NCBI RefSeq assembly: GCF_004762045.1
Contig: NZ_SJOM01000007.1
Span: 2,353,655 to 2,417,654 of the forward strand
From: Mycobacterium sp. DL99
Lineage (GTDB): Bacteria > Actinomycetota > Actinomycetes > Mycobacteriales > Mycobacteriaceae
Length of the DNA: 64,000 nucleotides
Direction: 5' to 3'
Made by a program: the position numbers and the translations under genes. This document shows positions 17,985-28,342 of this stretch, piece after piece; position 1 is the stretch's first letter; the number at the start of each line of letters is the position of its first letter. The notes beneath the pieces are model-generated. The model was not told where the DNA came from and searched no databases. It saw only the letters and a program-made list of their open reading frames with translations.

Positions 17985-19340
17985 GTGGAGCAATTCCCGA
18001 TACTGGGTGCGCCGGACACCGGTGACACGGCATGGATGCTGGCCAGTGCCGCACTTGTGCTGTTGATGACGCCGGGTCTGGCCTTCTTCTACGGCGGCAT
18101 GGTGCGTGCCAAGGGCGTGCTCAACATGATCATGATGAGCATCAGTGCGATGGGTGTCGTGACCGTGCTGTGGTCGCTGTACGGCTATTCGATGGCCTTC
18201 GGTGACAACACCGCCGGCGTGGTCGGCAATCCGGCACAGTTCTTCGGACTCAAGGGGCTGATCGGGGCGAACGGCTCGGCCGATGCACCTATCGCGCTCG
18301 CGGGGACGATCCCGGCCAGCGTGTTCGTCGGCTTCCAGCTGATGTTCGCGATCATCACCGTCGCACTGATTTCCGGCGCGGTCGCCGACCGCATCAAGTT
18401 CGGCGGCTGGCTGCTGTTCGCCGCGCTGTGGGCGACCGTTGTCTACTTCCCGGTCGCGCACTGGGTCTTCGACTTCGACGTCAAGGGTTCCGACGGCGAG
18501 ACCGTGATTCACCATGGCGGTTGGATTGCCAACCAGCTCAAGGCAATTGACTTCGCCGGCGGCACCGCGGTGCATATCAATGCGGGCACCGCGGGTCTGG
18601 TCCTGGCGATCATCCTCGGCAAGCGGATCGGCTGGCCCAGTACGCCTATGCGACCACACAATCTGCCGTTCGTGATGCTCGGCGCGGGCCTGCTGTGGTT
18701 CGGCTGGTACGGCTTCAACGCGGGTTCTGCGGTGTCGGCGAACGGAACTGCCGGTTCGACATTCATCACGACCACGGTGGCGACCGCGACGGCGATGCTG
18801 GCCTGGCTGCTCACCGAGCGCATTCGCGACGGACACGCCACTTCCCTTGGTGCCGCATCGGGCATCGTTGCGGGACTGGTGGCCATCACGCCGTCCTGCT
18901 CCTCGGTGAATGTGGTGGGCGCATTGGCGATCGGTGCATCTGCCGGTGTGCTGTGTGCGCTGGCTGTCGGGCTCAAATTCAGGTTCGGCTTCGACGATTC
19001 GCTCGACGTCGTGGGCGTACACCTGGTCGGCGGCATCGTGGGCACGTTGATGGTCGGCCTCGTGGCGACCAAGGAAGCGCCTGCCGCGGTTGCCGGTCTG
19101 CTCTACGGCGGCGGCTTCGATCAGCTGTGGCGACAGGCGATCGGGGCCGGTGCTGTTCTGCTCTATTCGGCGGTGGGTACCGCTATCTTGGCGTTGATTG
19201 TCAAATACACCGTGGGCCTGCGCCTGGACAAAGAAGAGGAAGCATCCGGTATCGACGAGTCCGAGCACGCAGAGAGCGCTTACGACTTCGTCGCTGTCGG
19301 AACCGGTTCTGTTCTTGGTCGTCACGGCGGGGAGGAATAA
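17985..19340 (+). CDS. amt: Ammonium transporter
   Basis: A 451-residue Amt/MEP channel for ammonium with eleven predicted membrane helices, opening WMLASAALVLLMTPGLAFFYGG. The two pore histidines are in VHINAGTAG and GVHLVGG. The C-terminal cytoplasmic tail (LRLDKEEEASGIDESEHAES), where PII docks, is present. Strong GAAGGAGGAAA before the GTG start. It is followed after 6 nt by its PII regulator and then the PII-modifying enzyme, the classic amt-glnK-glnD operon, with GlnR-like boxes upstream. Confidence 0.97.
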   Translation: MEQFPILGAPDTGDTAWMLASAALVLLMTPGLAFFYGGMVRAKGVLNMIMMSISAMGVVTVLWSLYGYSMAFGDNTAGVVGNPAQFFGLKGLIGANGSADAPIALAGTIPASVFVGFQLMFAIITVALISGAVADRIKFGGWLLFAALWATVVYFPVAHWVFDFDVKGSDGETVIHHGGWIANQLKAIDFAGGTAVHINAGTAGLVLAIILGKRIGWPSTPMRPHNLPFVMLGAGLLWFGWYGFNAGSAVSANGTAGSTFITTTVATATAMLAWLLTERIRDGHATSLGAASGIVAGLVAITPSCSSVNVVGALAIGASAGVLCALAVGLKFRFGFDDSLDVVGVHLVGGIVGTLMVGLVATKEAPAAVAGLLYGGGFDQLWRQAIGAGAVLLYSAVGTAILALIVKYTVGLRLDKEEEASGIDESEHAESAYDFVAVGTGSVLGRHGGEE

Positions 19341-19685
<345 letters not shown>

Positions 19686-19766
19686 TCGGAGCGTCCAGCG
19701 AGACGTCTTCTCCCCGGCCAGCAATCGCGTGAGCACTACCCGGTGATCGGCCGGGGAGGAGTCGAA

Positions 19767-22265
19767 ATGACAGAGAACAGCCCAGAATCCGCCGGGGCCT
19801 CTCCTCGGGAGGCTCCGGCGGCGCCGTCACGGCCCGCCAGCGATCTGGCCGCGGCCACCCAACAGTTGCTCACCGGGGGATCGCGTCAGCTCGATGCTGC
19901 CGCATTGCGGAACGCATTGCTCGATCTGCACGAATTCTGGCTCGCCACAAAGGCTACCGAGATCGGCATCACGGCCACCAGCGGATTTTCGATCGTGGCC
20001 ACAGGTGGTCTGGGCCGCGGCGAGATGCTGCCGTACTCCGACCTCGATCTCACGTTGCTGCATGACAACATGCCCGCCGAACTCGTCTCCGAGGTCGCAG
20101 AGAAACTCTGGTATCCCTTGTGGGACGCCAATATTCGTATCGATCACAGTGTGCGTACCGTGCCCGAAGCGCTCAAGGTGGCCGGTGAGGACATTGCGGT
20201 GGGTCTGGCGATGCTCGACGCGCGTCATATCGCCGGCGATGCCGACCTGTCGGCGCTCCTGGTCGGCGGGGGGCGCCGGCAGTGGCGGATCGGAATCGCC
20301 TCGCGGTTCGACGAACTCGTCGAGCATGCGCAGGCGCGATGGGAGCGCAGCGGCCAGATCGCGCACCGTGCCGAACCGGACCTCAAGTCGGGACGGGGTG
20401 GCCTGCGGGACGTTCAACTGCTCAACGCGCTCGCGATCGCGCAACTGGCCGACGTGTATCCGAGTCGGGCGCTGGCCTCGCCGACCGGAACCCTGGGCGA
20501 TGCGCACCTGGCGCTGCTGAACGTCCGGACCGAGCTGCACCGGGTCTCCGGTCGGGGCCGGGAACTGCTGTTGGCCCAGCATGCAGACGAGATCGGTGCG
20601 GCCTTGCGGATCGGGGACCGATTCGACCTTGCCCGCACGCTCTCTGATGCCGCGCGCACGGTCAGCTACTACGTCGATTCCGGGATTCGTACCGCCGCCA
20701 ACGCCCTGCCGCGGCGCGGCTTTGCCGCTCTGCGCCGTCCCGTGCGCCGCCCGCTCGACGAAGGCGTGATCGAGTACGCCGGCGAGGTGATCCTGGCCCG
20801 CGACGCCCGGCCGGAACGTGATCCGGGCCTTATACTGCGGGTCGCGGCCGCGTCGGCCAGTACCGGGCTGCCGATGGCGGTGTCCACCTTGAGCAGACTG
20901 GCCGAAACCGCACCGGAACTGCGTACCCCGTGGCCGCATCAGGCGCTCAAGGACCTACTGGTGCTGCTGGCATCCGGACCCGCGGCGGTCGCCACCATCG
21001 AGGCACTGGACCGTACCGGCCTGTGGGGCCGACTGTTCCCGGAGTGGGGTGCGGTGCGAGACCTGCCTCCGCGGGATGTGGTGCACACCTGGACAGTCGA
21101 CCGCCACCTCGTTGAAACCGTCTCGCGGGCAGGTGCTTTCACCACGCGGGTGTCACGTCCGGATCTGTTGCTGCTGGGCGCGCTGTGCCACGACATCGGC
21201 AAGGGCCGCGGCGGTGACCACAGCGTGATCGGTGCAGAGTTGGCGACGCAGATCGGTACCCGGCTGGGTCTGTGGCCGTCCGACATCGAGGTGCTGTCGA
21301 AGATCGTCCGCTACCACCTGCTGCTCCCCAACACAGCGACGCGACGAGATCTGCAGGACCCCAAGACCATTGACGCGGTAGCCGACGCTCTCGGTGGGGA
21401 CATGGTGCTGCTGGAGCTGCTCGACGTCCTCGCCGAGGCCGATTCACTGGCCACGGGGCCGGGGGTGTGGGGAGATTGGAAGGCATCGCTGATCGGTGAC
21501 CTGGTCAGGCGGTGCCGGCTGGTGATGGCGGGCGAACCGCTGCCGCAGCCCGATCCCATCGAGCCGCGGTTCATGGAGCTGGCGGCGGACGCGGGTATCC
21601 ATGTCGAACTCACGCCGGGCGACGGCCCGCACATCTACAACGTGACGATGATCGCCCCGGACCGGCGAGGCCTGCTGTCCAAGGCGGCCGGCGTACTGGC
21701 GTTGAATACCCTGCGGGTCCATTCGGCATCGGTCAACAGCCACGAGGGCTCGGCGATCAACACGTTCGCGGTGTCCCCGCACTTCGGTGCGCCACCAGCT
21801 GCCGAACTGCTGCGTCAGCAGTTCATCCTGGCGCTTGAGGGCGAACTGGACGTGATCGGTGCGCTGGAGCGGCGCGACCAGGAGGCTGCCCAGCATCCGA
21901 CCACCCGGGCCGGCGAGATCCTGGCCTCGGTGCCTGCCAACCACGTGCCCGCCCCGCCGCGCATCCTGTGGTCGCCCGGCACCGCGCCAGAAGACCTGAT
22001 CGTCCAGATTCGCACGATCGACCGGGCCGGCCTGTTGGCGCGGCTGACCGCGGTGTTCGAGCGGGACGGCGTGGATATCTCCTGGGCGAAGGTGACCACG
22101 CTGGGCTCCTCGGTGGTCGACGTGTTCTGCATCACCGCACCGGCGCTGGCCGCCGACGAGGCGCGACGGGCCGCGTTCCGCGAGGAACTGGAGCGCGACA
22201 TGTTCGCGATCCTGCCCGCGCCGCCGCCGGCCAAGCCGGCCAAACCAGCTGAGCACGCCAGCTGA
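19767..22265 (+). CDS. glnD: PII nucleotidyltransferase (GlnD)
   Basis: An 832-residue bifunctional enzyme that modifies and demodifies PII (adenylylation in actinobacteria). Domains: nucleotidyltransferase with [15 protein letters not shown] at 80-94; central GlnD linker; HD phosphohydrolase domain with [13 protein letters not shown] near 475; two C-terminal ACT domains, from about 625 and from about 745 ([19 protein letters not shown]). The ATG at 19767 is preferred because GGGGAGGAG precedes it; a GTG 24 nt earlier would include this ribosome-binding site. Confidence 0.95.
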   Translation: MTENSPESAGASPREAPAAPSRPASDLAAATQQLLTGGSRQLDAAALRNALLDLHEFWLATKATEIGITATSGFSIVATGGLGRGEMLPYSDLDLTLLHDNMPAELVSEVAEKLWYPLWDANIRIDHSVRTVPEALKVAGEDIAVGLAMLDARHIAGDADLSALLVGGGRRQWRIGIASRFDELVEHAQARWERSGQIAHRAEPDLKSGRGGLRDVQLLNALAIAQLADVYPSRALASPTGTLGDAHLALLNVRTELHRVSGRGRELLLAQHADEIGAALRIGDRFDLARTLSDAARTVSYYVDSGIRTAANALPRRGFAALRRPVRRPLDEGVIEYAGEVILARDARPERDPGLILRVAAASASTGLPMAVSTLSRLAETAPELRTPWPHQALKDLLVLLASGPAAVATIEALDRTGLWGRLFPEWGAVRDLPPRDVVHTWTVDRHLVETVSRAGAFTTRVSRPDLLLLGALCHDIGKGRGGDHSVIGAELATQIGTRLGLWPSDIEVLSKIVRYHLLLPNTATRRDLQDPKTIDAVADALGGDMVLLELLDVLAEADSLATGPGVWGDWKASLIGDLVRRCRLVMAGEPLPQPDPIEPRFMELAADAGIHVELTPGDGPHIYNVTMIAPDRRGLLSKAAGVLALNTLRVHSASVNSHEGSAINTFAVSPHFGAPPAAELLRQQFILALEGELDVIGALERRDQEAAQHPTTRAGEILASVPANHVPAPPRILWSPGTAPEDLIVQIRTIDRAGLLARLTAVFERDGVDISWAKVTTLGSSVVDVFCITAPALAADEARRAAFREELERDMFAILPAPPPAKPAKPAEHAS

Positions 22266-22281
22266 TCCACGCCGATAGGTC

Positions 22282-23088
22282 ATGATTGCCGGCGTGACGG
22301 ATTACGGGGGGTACGGAGACGGGTTCGGCGCGCCACCTCAGTACGGATACGGCCCGCCATCTCAGTACGGATACGGTGCTCCGCCTCAGTTTGGATATGG
22401 CGCGCCCGGACCGATCCCGACTTCACCACCGACGGCGGAGCGGATCCCTCCCGGCGGGCAGATCCTCATCAGCGCTCTGCTGATACTTCCGACGATCGCG
22501 ATTTTCTACGCCGGCTCGCGGTCGTTCCGGAGAGCCTGGCTCGATGGATGGTCGGCGGATGTGGCGTCGTTGGTATTGGCAACCGTCCTCGCGCTGTACT
22601 ACGTCGTCGTCGTCGTCAGCTGGGCCCGACGAGGCCGCCGGCGTGCTGTGCTGGCAATCGTCCTTGTCGTGGCGTTGGTCGACTTGGCGCTGGCGGGGGT
22701 GGACTTCTATCTCTACCGGCTTTCGCTCGTTCCGGACTCGCACGGTCTTCCTCGGGCTCCGATCACCCTGCCGGCGTGGGTACTGATCACTGTCCCGGTG
22801 CTGGTCCTGGTGGGCTATGTCGCTGCCTGGGGGATGGCACGCAGGCGCAACGGCATCTGGGTCGCCGGATTGATCGCGGCTGTGGCATGCGGTGCTGTCG
22901 TGCAGTGGATTCAGCGGTCGCTGCCGATCGATGTCATCGTCAACGATTCCTGGTGGATCAAGTCATGGGCCCTTCACGTGGGTGCATTCGTGCTGTCTTG
23001 CCTGATCTGCTGGGCACTGGACGCGATAGGCAGCAGGTCGCGGCGCGCAGCCACAAATCCCGGGCCGCTAGGCTTACCACGTGTTTGA
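22282..23088 (+). CDS. Hypothetical polytopic membrane protein with Tyr/Gly-rich N-terminus
   Basis: A 268-residue protein of unknown role (264 if the GTG at 22294 is used). The N-terminal about 50 residues are repeats of the kind PPQYGYG, then four or five membrane helices (GGQILISALLILPTIAIFYA, VLALYYVVVVVSW, and others), ending in a basic tail. It lies between glnD and ffh, the place of unrelated Rv2917 in M. tuberculosis, and its last codons overlap the ffh start by 8 nt. The Q/Y/G-rich cytoplasmic leader resembles that of the membrane protein at 8287-9033. Confidence 0.7.
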   Translation: MIAGVTDYGGYGDGFGAPPQYGYGPPSQYGYGAPPQFGYGAPGPIPTSPPTAERIPPGGQILISALLILPTIAIFYAGSRSFRRAWLDGWSADVASLVLATVLALYYVVVVVSWARRGRRRAVLAIVLVVALVDLALAGVDFYLYRLSLVPDSHGLPRAPITLPAWVLITVPVLVLVGYVAAWGMARRRNGIWVAGLIAAVACGAVVQWIQRSLPIDVIVNDSWWIKSWALHVGAFVLSCLICWALDAIGSRSRRAATNPGPLGLPRV

Positions 23089-24634
23089 GAGCCTGTCTGA
23101 CCGGTTGACCGGAGCCCTGCAGGGCCTACGCGGCAAGGGGCGGTTGACCGACGCCGATATCGACGCCACGGCGCGCGAGATCCGGTTGGCCCTGCTGGAG
23201 GCCGACGTCTCGCTGCCGGTGGTGCGTGCCTTCGTCGCGCGCATCAAGGATCGCGCCAAGGGCGCCGAGGTGTCGGCTGCGCTGAATCCCGCGCAGCAGG
23301 TGGTCAAGATCGTCAACGAGGAGCTGATCGGCATCCTCGGCGGCGAGACGCGTCAGCTGGCGTTCGCCAAGAACCCGCCGACGGTGATCATGCTGGCCGG
23401 CCTGCAAGGCGCCGGTAAGACCACGCTGGCCGGCAAGCTGGCGAAATGGCTTAAGGGACTGGGGCATACCCCGTTGCTGGTGGCGTGTGACCTGCAGCGC
23501 CCCGGCGCGGTCAACCAGCTGCAGATCGTCGGTGAGCGCGCCGGCGTCGGCGTCTTCGCCCCGCACCCGGGCACCTCACCAGACGGCCTGGAGATCGGTG
23601 GCCACGGCGATCCGGTGGCGGTTGCGTCAGCCGGTATGGCCGAGGCCCGGGCCAAGCACTACGACGTCGTCATCGTCGACACCGCCGGCCGGCTGGGCAT
23701 CGACGACGAGCTGATGGGCCAGGCCGCGGCCATCCGGGACGCCGTGCAGCCCGACGAGACCCTGTTCGTGCTCGACGCGATGATCGGTCAGGACGCCGTC
23801 GCCACGGCCGAGGCATTCCGCGAGGGCGTCGGCTTCACCGGTGTCGTGCTGACCAAACTCGACGGCGACGCCCGCGGTGGTGCGGCCCTTTCGGTCCGCG
23901 AGATCACCGGCGTGCCGATCCTGTTCGCCTCCGCGGGGGAGAAGCTCGAAGACTTCGACGTCTTCCACCCCGACCGGATGGCCAGCCGCATCCTGGGGAT
24001 GGGCGACGTGCTCACCCTCATCGAGCAGGCCGAGCAGGTCTTCGACCAGCAGAAAGCCGAGGAGGCCGCCGCCAAGATCGGCTCCGGTGAACTGACGCTG
24101 GAGGACTTCCTCGAGCAGATGCTGGCGATCCGCAAGATGGGTCCGATCGGCAACCTGCTGGGCATGCTGCCCGGGGCGGGCCAGATGAAGGACGCGCTGG
24201 CCGCGGTCGACGACAAGCAGCTGGATCGGGTGCAGGCCATCATCCGTGGCATGACCCCGGCTGAGCGGGCCGATCCGAAGATCATCAACGCCTCGCGCCG
24301 GCTGCGCATCGCCAACGGCTCCGGTGTGACCGTCTCGGAGGTCAATTCTCTGGTCGACCGGTTCTTCGACGCGCGCAAGATGATGTCGTCGATGGCCGGC
24401 CAGATGGGGATGCCGTTCGGCCGCAAGAATTCGCCACGCAAGGCTGCCAAGGGCAAGAACAAGCAGGCCGGCAAGAAGAAGGGGCGTGGACCGACCCCAC
24501 CGAGGAACCCGATGGGTGCCGGGATGCCGGCCGGCTTCCCGGACCTGTCCAACATGCCCAAGGGACTGGACGAGTTGCCGCCCGGTCTGGCCGATTTCGA
24601 CCTGTCGAAGCTGAAGTTCCCCGGCCAGAAGTAG
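23081..24634 (+). CDS. ffh: Signal recognition particle protein
   Basis: A 517-residue SRP54 GTPase that binds signal peptides and 4.5S RNA. N domain 1-90; G domain with GLQGAGKTTLAGKLA near 107, [23 protein letters not shown] and TKLDGDARGG; Met-rich M domain about 300-440 (MLGMLPGAGQMK, MMSSMAGQMGMPFG). The C-terminal about 70 residues are Lys/Pro-rich, typical of actinobacteria. GTG start overlapping the preceding hypothetical gene. Confidence 0.97.
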   Translation: MFESLSDRLTGALQGLRGKGRLTDADIDATAREIRLALLEADVSLPVVRAFVARIKDRAKGAEVSAALNPAQQVVKIVNEELIGILGGETRQLAFAKNPPTVIMLAGLQGAGKTTLAGKLAKWLKGLGHTPLLVACDLQRPGAVNQLQIVGERAGVGVFAPHPGTSPDGLEIGGHGDPVAVASAGMAEARAKHYDVVIVDTAGRLGIDDELMGQAAAIRDAVQPDETLFVLDAMIGQDAVATAEAFREGVGFTGVVLTKLDGDARGGAALSVREITGVPILFASAGEKLEDFDVFHPDRMASRILGMGDVLTLIEQAEQVFDQQKAEEAAAKIGSGELTLEDFLEQMLAIRKMGPIGNLLGMLPGAGQMKDALAAVDDKQLDRVQAIIRGMTPAERADPKIINASRRLRIANGSGVTVSEVNSLVDRFFDARKMMSSMAGQMGMPFGRKNSPRKAAKGKNKQAGKKKGRGPTPPRNPMGAGMPAGFPDLSNMPKGLDELPPGLADFDLSKLKFPGQK

Positions 24635-24638
24635 TTCG

Positions 24639-25703
24639 GTGCACGCGCTCCACGTCCGGGGACGCGGCCTGCCCGACGGTGAACCCGTCGAGTGGTGGGT
24701 GGACCGGGGCGTGCTGTCAGCGGAGCCGATTGCCAACGCCGACACCGTGTTTGACGGCGGCTGGATCATCCCCGGCCTGGTCGACGCGCACTGTCATGTG
24801 GGGCTGGGGCCCGGTGGCGCGGTGTCACTGGATGAGTCGGTGGCACAGGCCGAGACCGAACGCGATGCCGGCGCATTGTTGTTGCGGGATGCCGGCTCAC
24901 CGGTGGACACCCGGAGCTTCGACGAGCGCGACGACTTGCCGCGCATCATCCGGGCCGGCCGGCATATCGCCCGGCCCAAGCGTTACGGGCACGGAATCGC
25001 CTTCGATGTCGAGGACGAGTCGCAGCTGCCCGACGCAGTGGCCCAGCAGGCCCGCTGGGGCGACGGCTGGGTGAAGCTGGTCGGCGACTGGATCGACCGG
25101 GGGATCGGCGACCTGGCCCCGCTGTGGTCTGACGACATTCTCAAGGCCGCGATCGACGCGGCCCACGCCGAGGGCGCCCGGGTCACGGCGCACGTGTTCG
25201 GCGAGGATGCCCTGCCCGGGCTCATCAAGGCCGGCATCGACTGCATCGAGCACGGCACCGGGATCACCGACGACACCATCGAATTGATGCTCGACCACGG
25301 CACCGCGCTGGTACCGACCTTGATCAACATCGAGAACTTTCCCGGTATCGCCGACAGCGCCGGCAAGTACCCGGCGTACGCCAAGCACATGCGCGATCTC
25401 TACGCGTCCTGCCGGAGCCGGGTCGGCGCGGCCCACGACGCGGGCGTGCCGATCTTCGCGGGCACCGACGCCGGCGGGATGATCGCCCACGGCCGCATCG
25501 CCGACGAGATCGAGGCGCTCAAGGGCATCGGGATGAGTCCCACCGCCGCGTTGGGGGCGGCCAGCTGGGATGCCCGGGCCTGGCTCGGCCGGCCAGTGCT
25601 GGAGCACGGGGCGTCAGCGGACCTGGTCTGCTATACCGAGGATCCACGTCACGGTGGGGTCAGCCACCCGGATCTTGTGATCCTGCGCGGCCGGGTGTAC
25701 TGA
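24639..25703 (+). CDS. Metal-dependent amidohydrolase
   Basis: A 354-residue amidohydrolase-superfamily protein, homologue of Rv2915c. Metal ligands are all present: DAHCH near 48, the bridging Lys in WVKLVGD, His in AHVFGED, His in IEHGTGI and Asp in AGTDAGG. The pattern fits imidazolonepropionase/Xaa-Pro-dipeptidase-like members of the family; the substrate is unknown. GTG start 4 nt after the ffh stop, so probably co-transcribed. Confidence 0.85.
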   Translation: MHALHVRGRGLPDGEPVEWWVDRGVLSAEPIANADTVFDGGWIIPGLVDAHCHVGLGPGGAVSLDESVAQAETERDAGALLLRDAGSPVDTRSFDERDDLPRIIRAGRHIARPKRYGHGIAFDVEDESQLPDAVAQQARWGDGWVKLVGDWIDRGIGDLAPLWSDDILKAAIDAAHAEGARVTAHVFGEDALPGLIKAGIDCIEHGTGITDDTIELMLDHGTALVPTLINIENFPGIADSAGKYPAYAKHMRDLYASCRSRVGAAHDAGVPIFAGTDAGGMIAHGRIADEIEALKGIGMSPTAALGAASWDARAWLGRPVLEHGASADLVCYTEDPRHGGVSHPDLVILRGRVY

Positions 25704-25724
25704 CCGGCCGCGGCCCCGGTGATT

Positions 25725-25765
25725 TGTGCACCTGCCGTAACGCCCACCGTTACCCGAGGTGCACA
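25725..25765. terminator. Large two-part palindrome between convergent genes
   Basis: Outer arms TGTGCACCT (25725-25733) and AGGTGCACA (25757-25765) enclose an inner perfect stem GTAACG/CGTTAC (25737-25742, 25748-25753) around a 5-nt loop. The element lies between the convergent amidohydrolase and diflavin reductase genes. It is most likely a bidirectional transcription end without a T-run, or a dispersed palindromic element. Confidence 0.6.
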
Positions 25766-25781
25766 CATCGCGCGGAGAGCC

Positions 25782-27332
25782 CTAGTAGACGTCCCGCAGG
25801 TAGCGGTGAGTCTTGATCAGGTCATTGACGTAGGCGTGCGCGGCGTCGGCGTCCATACCGCCGCTCTCGGCGACGATCTCGTGCAGGGCGGCATCGACAT
25901 CCTTGGCCATGCGGTCGGCGTCACCGCACACATAGAGGTGGGCACCGTCCTGCAGCCACGCGAACAGCTCGGCTGAACTCTCCCGCATGCGTTGCTGCAC
26001 ATATACTTTCGCGTCCTGATCGCGGGAGAATGCCACATCGAGCCGGGTCAGTGCGCCGGACTCGACGAATCCCGTCAGCTCCTCACCGTAGAGGAAGTCG
26101 GTGGCCCGGCGCCGATCCCCGAAGAACAGCCAGGACCGGCCCGATGCGGCGGCGGCCTGCCGCTCCTGCAGGAAGGCGCGGAACGGTGCGATACCGGTGC
26201 CCGGCCCGATCATGATGATCGGCACCTCGGCGGCAGGCAGCCGGAAATGATGGTTGGGGCGCAGGTGTACCCGAACGGTCTGGGTGCGCTCGGCCAGGTA
26301 GGTCGACGCCACGCCCCCGTGTCGGCGGTCGCCTGCGGGGTAGCGCACCGTGGCCACGGTCAGGTGCACGCGATCGGGGTGGACCAGTGGGCTTGAGGCG
26401 ATCGAGTAGTCGCGGAACTGCAACGGGCGCAACGTATCGACGACCTCATCGACGGTGAGGTCGGCGCGCCTGATGAGATCGAGGACATCCTCGCCGTAGG
26501 CGGCGGGGCCCGCCAACTCCTGCAGTGCGCGTGAGGGTGTGCGGATCTCGAGCTGCTCGGTGAGCAGAACCCCCAATGTCTCATCGGTTCCGGTGACGCG
26601 GTGCTCGGGGCCCACTTTGAGTTCGGTCAGGATCGCCGCGACCAGATCAGGATCATTGACTGCGTGGACGGCCAGCGAATCGCCGGCCTGGTAGGCGATC
26701 CCGGAACCGGTGAGGTCGAGCTCGTAGTGGCGAACCTCCTTGTCGGATTCGGCTGAGGTGAGCAGCCGATTGACCGTCAGGGGTGCCGCGAAGGGGTGGT
26801 TGCGCTCCTGGCCGCGGTGCGGGGGATCGGCCGGGGGGTTTTCGGCGACGGTGATGGCTGTGGTGCCGGGTCCGGTCTGGGCGGCGGTGAGCTGCTTGAC
26901 GAGGTCGGTGGTCCAGGCAGCGGCGGGTTCTTCGTAGTACCCGTCGACGTCGACCCGGTCGGTCAGTCGAGTTGCGCCGAGCTCCTCCAGCCGCGCGTCG
27001 AGGAGTTTCCCTGCGTTGCAGAACAATTCGTAGGACGTGTCTCCGAGGGCGAGCACTGCGAAACTCATGTGCTCCAGCCGCTCGGCCGATGCGCTGATCG
27101 CCTCCCAGAACAACGTGGCCGTGTCAGGGAACTCGCCGTCGCCGAAGGTCGACGTCACCACGATGAAATGCGTTGTGGTCGTGAGATGGCCGAGTTCAAC
27201 CTGGTTGAGTTCGACGGCCTCGGCGGGGATTCCGGCGGCCGTGGTGGCTTCGGCGAACGACATGGCAGCGTCCTCGGCGTTGCCCATGTCGGTGCCATAG
27301 GCGACCACCAACGAGAACTCACGGTCGGACAC
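25782..27332 (-). CDS. CysJ-like diflavin reductase
   Basis: A 516-residue NADPH-dependent diflavin protein of the sulfite reductase alpha / cytochrome P450 reductase family, passing electrons NADPH to FAD to FMN. Flavodoxin domain 1-150 (AYGTDMGNAEDAA, STFGDGEFPD, LALGDTSYELF); FAD-binding domain with RDYSIASS; NADPH domain with GPGTGIAPFRAFLQER and YVCGDADRMAKDV; C-terminus HRYLRDVY as in CysJ. GTG at 27332 is chosen for GGGGAGA just upstream. No sulfite reductase haemoprotein lies nearby, so the electron acceptor is unknown. A weak iron-box-like sequence overlaps its promoter. Not in the M. tuberculosis order here. Confidence 0.85.
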   Translation of the reverse strand: MSDREFSLVVAYGTDMGNAEDAAMSFAEATTAAGIPAEAVELNQVELGHLTTTTHFIVVTSTFGDGEFPDTATLFWEAISASAERLEHMSFAVLALGDTSYELFCNAGKLLDARLEELGATRLTDRVDVDGYYEEPAAAWTTDLVKQLTAAQTGPGTTAITVAENPPADPPHRGQERNHPFAAPLTVNRLLTSAESDKEVRHYELDLTGSGIAYQAGDSLAVHAVNDPDLVAAILTELKVGPEHRVTGTDETLGVLLTEQLEIRTPSRALQELAGPAAYGEDVLDLIRRADLTVDEVVDTLRPLQFRDYSIASSPLVHPDRVHLTVATVRYPAGDRRHGGVASTYLAERTQTVRVHLRPNHHFRLPAAEVPIIMIGPGTGIAPFRAFLQERQAAAASGRSWLFFGDRRRATDFLYGEELTGFVESGALTRLDVAFSRDQDAKVYVQQRMRESSAELFAWLQDGAHLYVCGDADRMAKDVDAALHEIVAESGGMDADAAHAYVNDLIKTHRYLRDVY

Positions 27333-27371
27333 ATCGTCTCCCCTCATCGCGCGCGGGCACACCACGCGAAT

Positions 27372-27390
27372 TTAGGGTTACCTTAGTTTG
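27372..27390 (-). promoter_or_regulatory. Weak IdeR-box-like sequence before the diflavin reductase
   Basis: Read on the minus strand, CAAACTAAGGTAACCCTAA agrees with the iron-box consensus TTAGGTTAGGCTAACCTAA at about 11 of 19 positions, mainly in the right half. A TAAATT -10-like hexamer (27374-27369) follows. The fit is marginal, so this is only a candidate. Confidence 0.25.
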
Positions 27391-27436
27391 GTGTGAGTCC
27401 CGGTGGGGCCCTACCTTTTACCGCCGGCGTCCGCGG

Positions 27437-28264
27437 TCAGTGCGAGAAGCCGTAGTCGAACAAGTCGGTCGCCTGGCCGTACAGATCGCCGGTGCCGTAC
27501 ATCTGGACCACGACCAGACGTCGGTTACCGCGTTGGGCTGCACCGACATACGTTTTGCGGGCGAGATCGGTGTACCCGGTCTTGCCGGCGATGTCGCCGG
27601 GGTAGCGCGCCAGTAGCTCGTTCTGGTTGGTCAGGGTCTTACCCGGGAACTGGGCCGACGGTTGGCGCATGATCTGTGCGATCAGAGGGTAGTTCAGCGC
27701 CGCCCGCAGGATCACCGCGAGGTCGTGCGGGGTGGTGACGGTTTCCCAGCCGGGGCCGTCGAGGCCCGACGGCGAGGAGGCCCGGGTGTTGCGGGCGCCG
27801 ACGCTGGCCGCCTTGCGCGTCATCGCCGCCACCGTTGCGGGCTGACCGCCGAGCATGTCGGCGAGCATGTTCGCCGCATCGTTGCCCGACACCATGAGCA
27901 GCGCCTCGAGCAGTTGGCGGGTGGTGTACGGCTGGCCCGGTTTGAGGCCCACGCATGAGCATTCGACCTTGGTGTGCGACTCGTTGGCCCGCGCGAAGTT
28001 ATCGGGCCGAAGGTGGTCGAGCACGACCATCGCCAACAGCGGCTTGATGGTGCTGGCCGGGGCGTACGAGCCGTTGGGATCTTTGGACGCCAGGACCTGG
28101 CCGGTGTCCATGTCGGCGACCAGCCAGGCCTTGGCCGGTCCGTCGGGAATCTGGGCGCCTGCCGGCTGAACACTCGGCTGCGCGGTGACCGGCGGGGCCC
28201 AGACGGTGGCAGCGGTCATCGCCGTACCGAGGGCGAGCACCGCCGTCACGAACAGTCTTCGCAC
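27437..28264 (-). CDS. D-alanyl-D-alanine carboxypeptidase (class A/PBP family), copy 1
   Basis: A 275-residue exported penicillin-binding protein of the DacB/DacA family (Rv2911-like), trimming peptidoglycan pentapeptides. Signal peptide 1-29 (cleavage after AQ or nearby). Active-site motifs: STIK at 71-74, SGN near 126 and KTG near 227. GTG start. A close paralogue lies immediately upstream on the same strand, separated by about 80 nt, making a tandem duplication. The protein lacks a C-terminal membrane anchor and is probably secreted or loosely attached. Confidence 0.9.
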   Translation of the reverse strand: MRRLFVTAVLALGTAMTAATVWAPPVTAQPSVQPAGAQIPDGPAKAWLVADMDTGQVLASKDPNGSYAPASTIKPLLAMVVLDHLRPDNFARANESHTKVECSCVGLKPGQPYTTRQLLEALLMVSGNDAANMLADMLGGQPATVAAMTRKAASVGARNTRASSPSGLDGPGWETVTTPHDLAVILRAALNYPLIAQIMRQPSAQFPGKTLTNQNELLARYPGDIAGKTGYTDLARKTYVGAAQRGNRRLVVVQMYGTGDLYGQATDLFDYGFSH

Positions 28265-28342
28265 GAGCGCCGACGCTACGCAGCGTTGGACTCGGTGCGC
28301 GCACGGTCAGGTTTCCTTCAGATATCGGACCGGTACGCAGCG

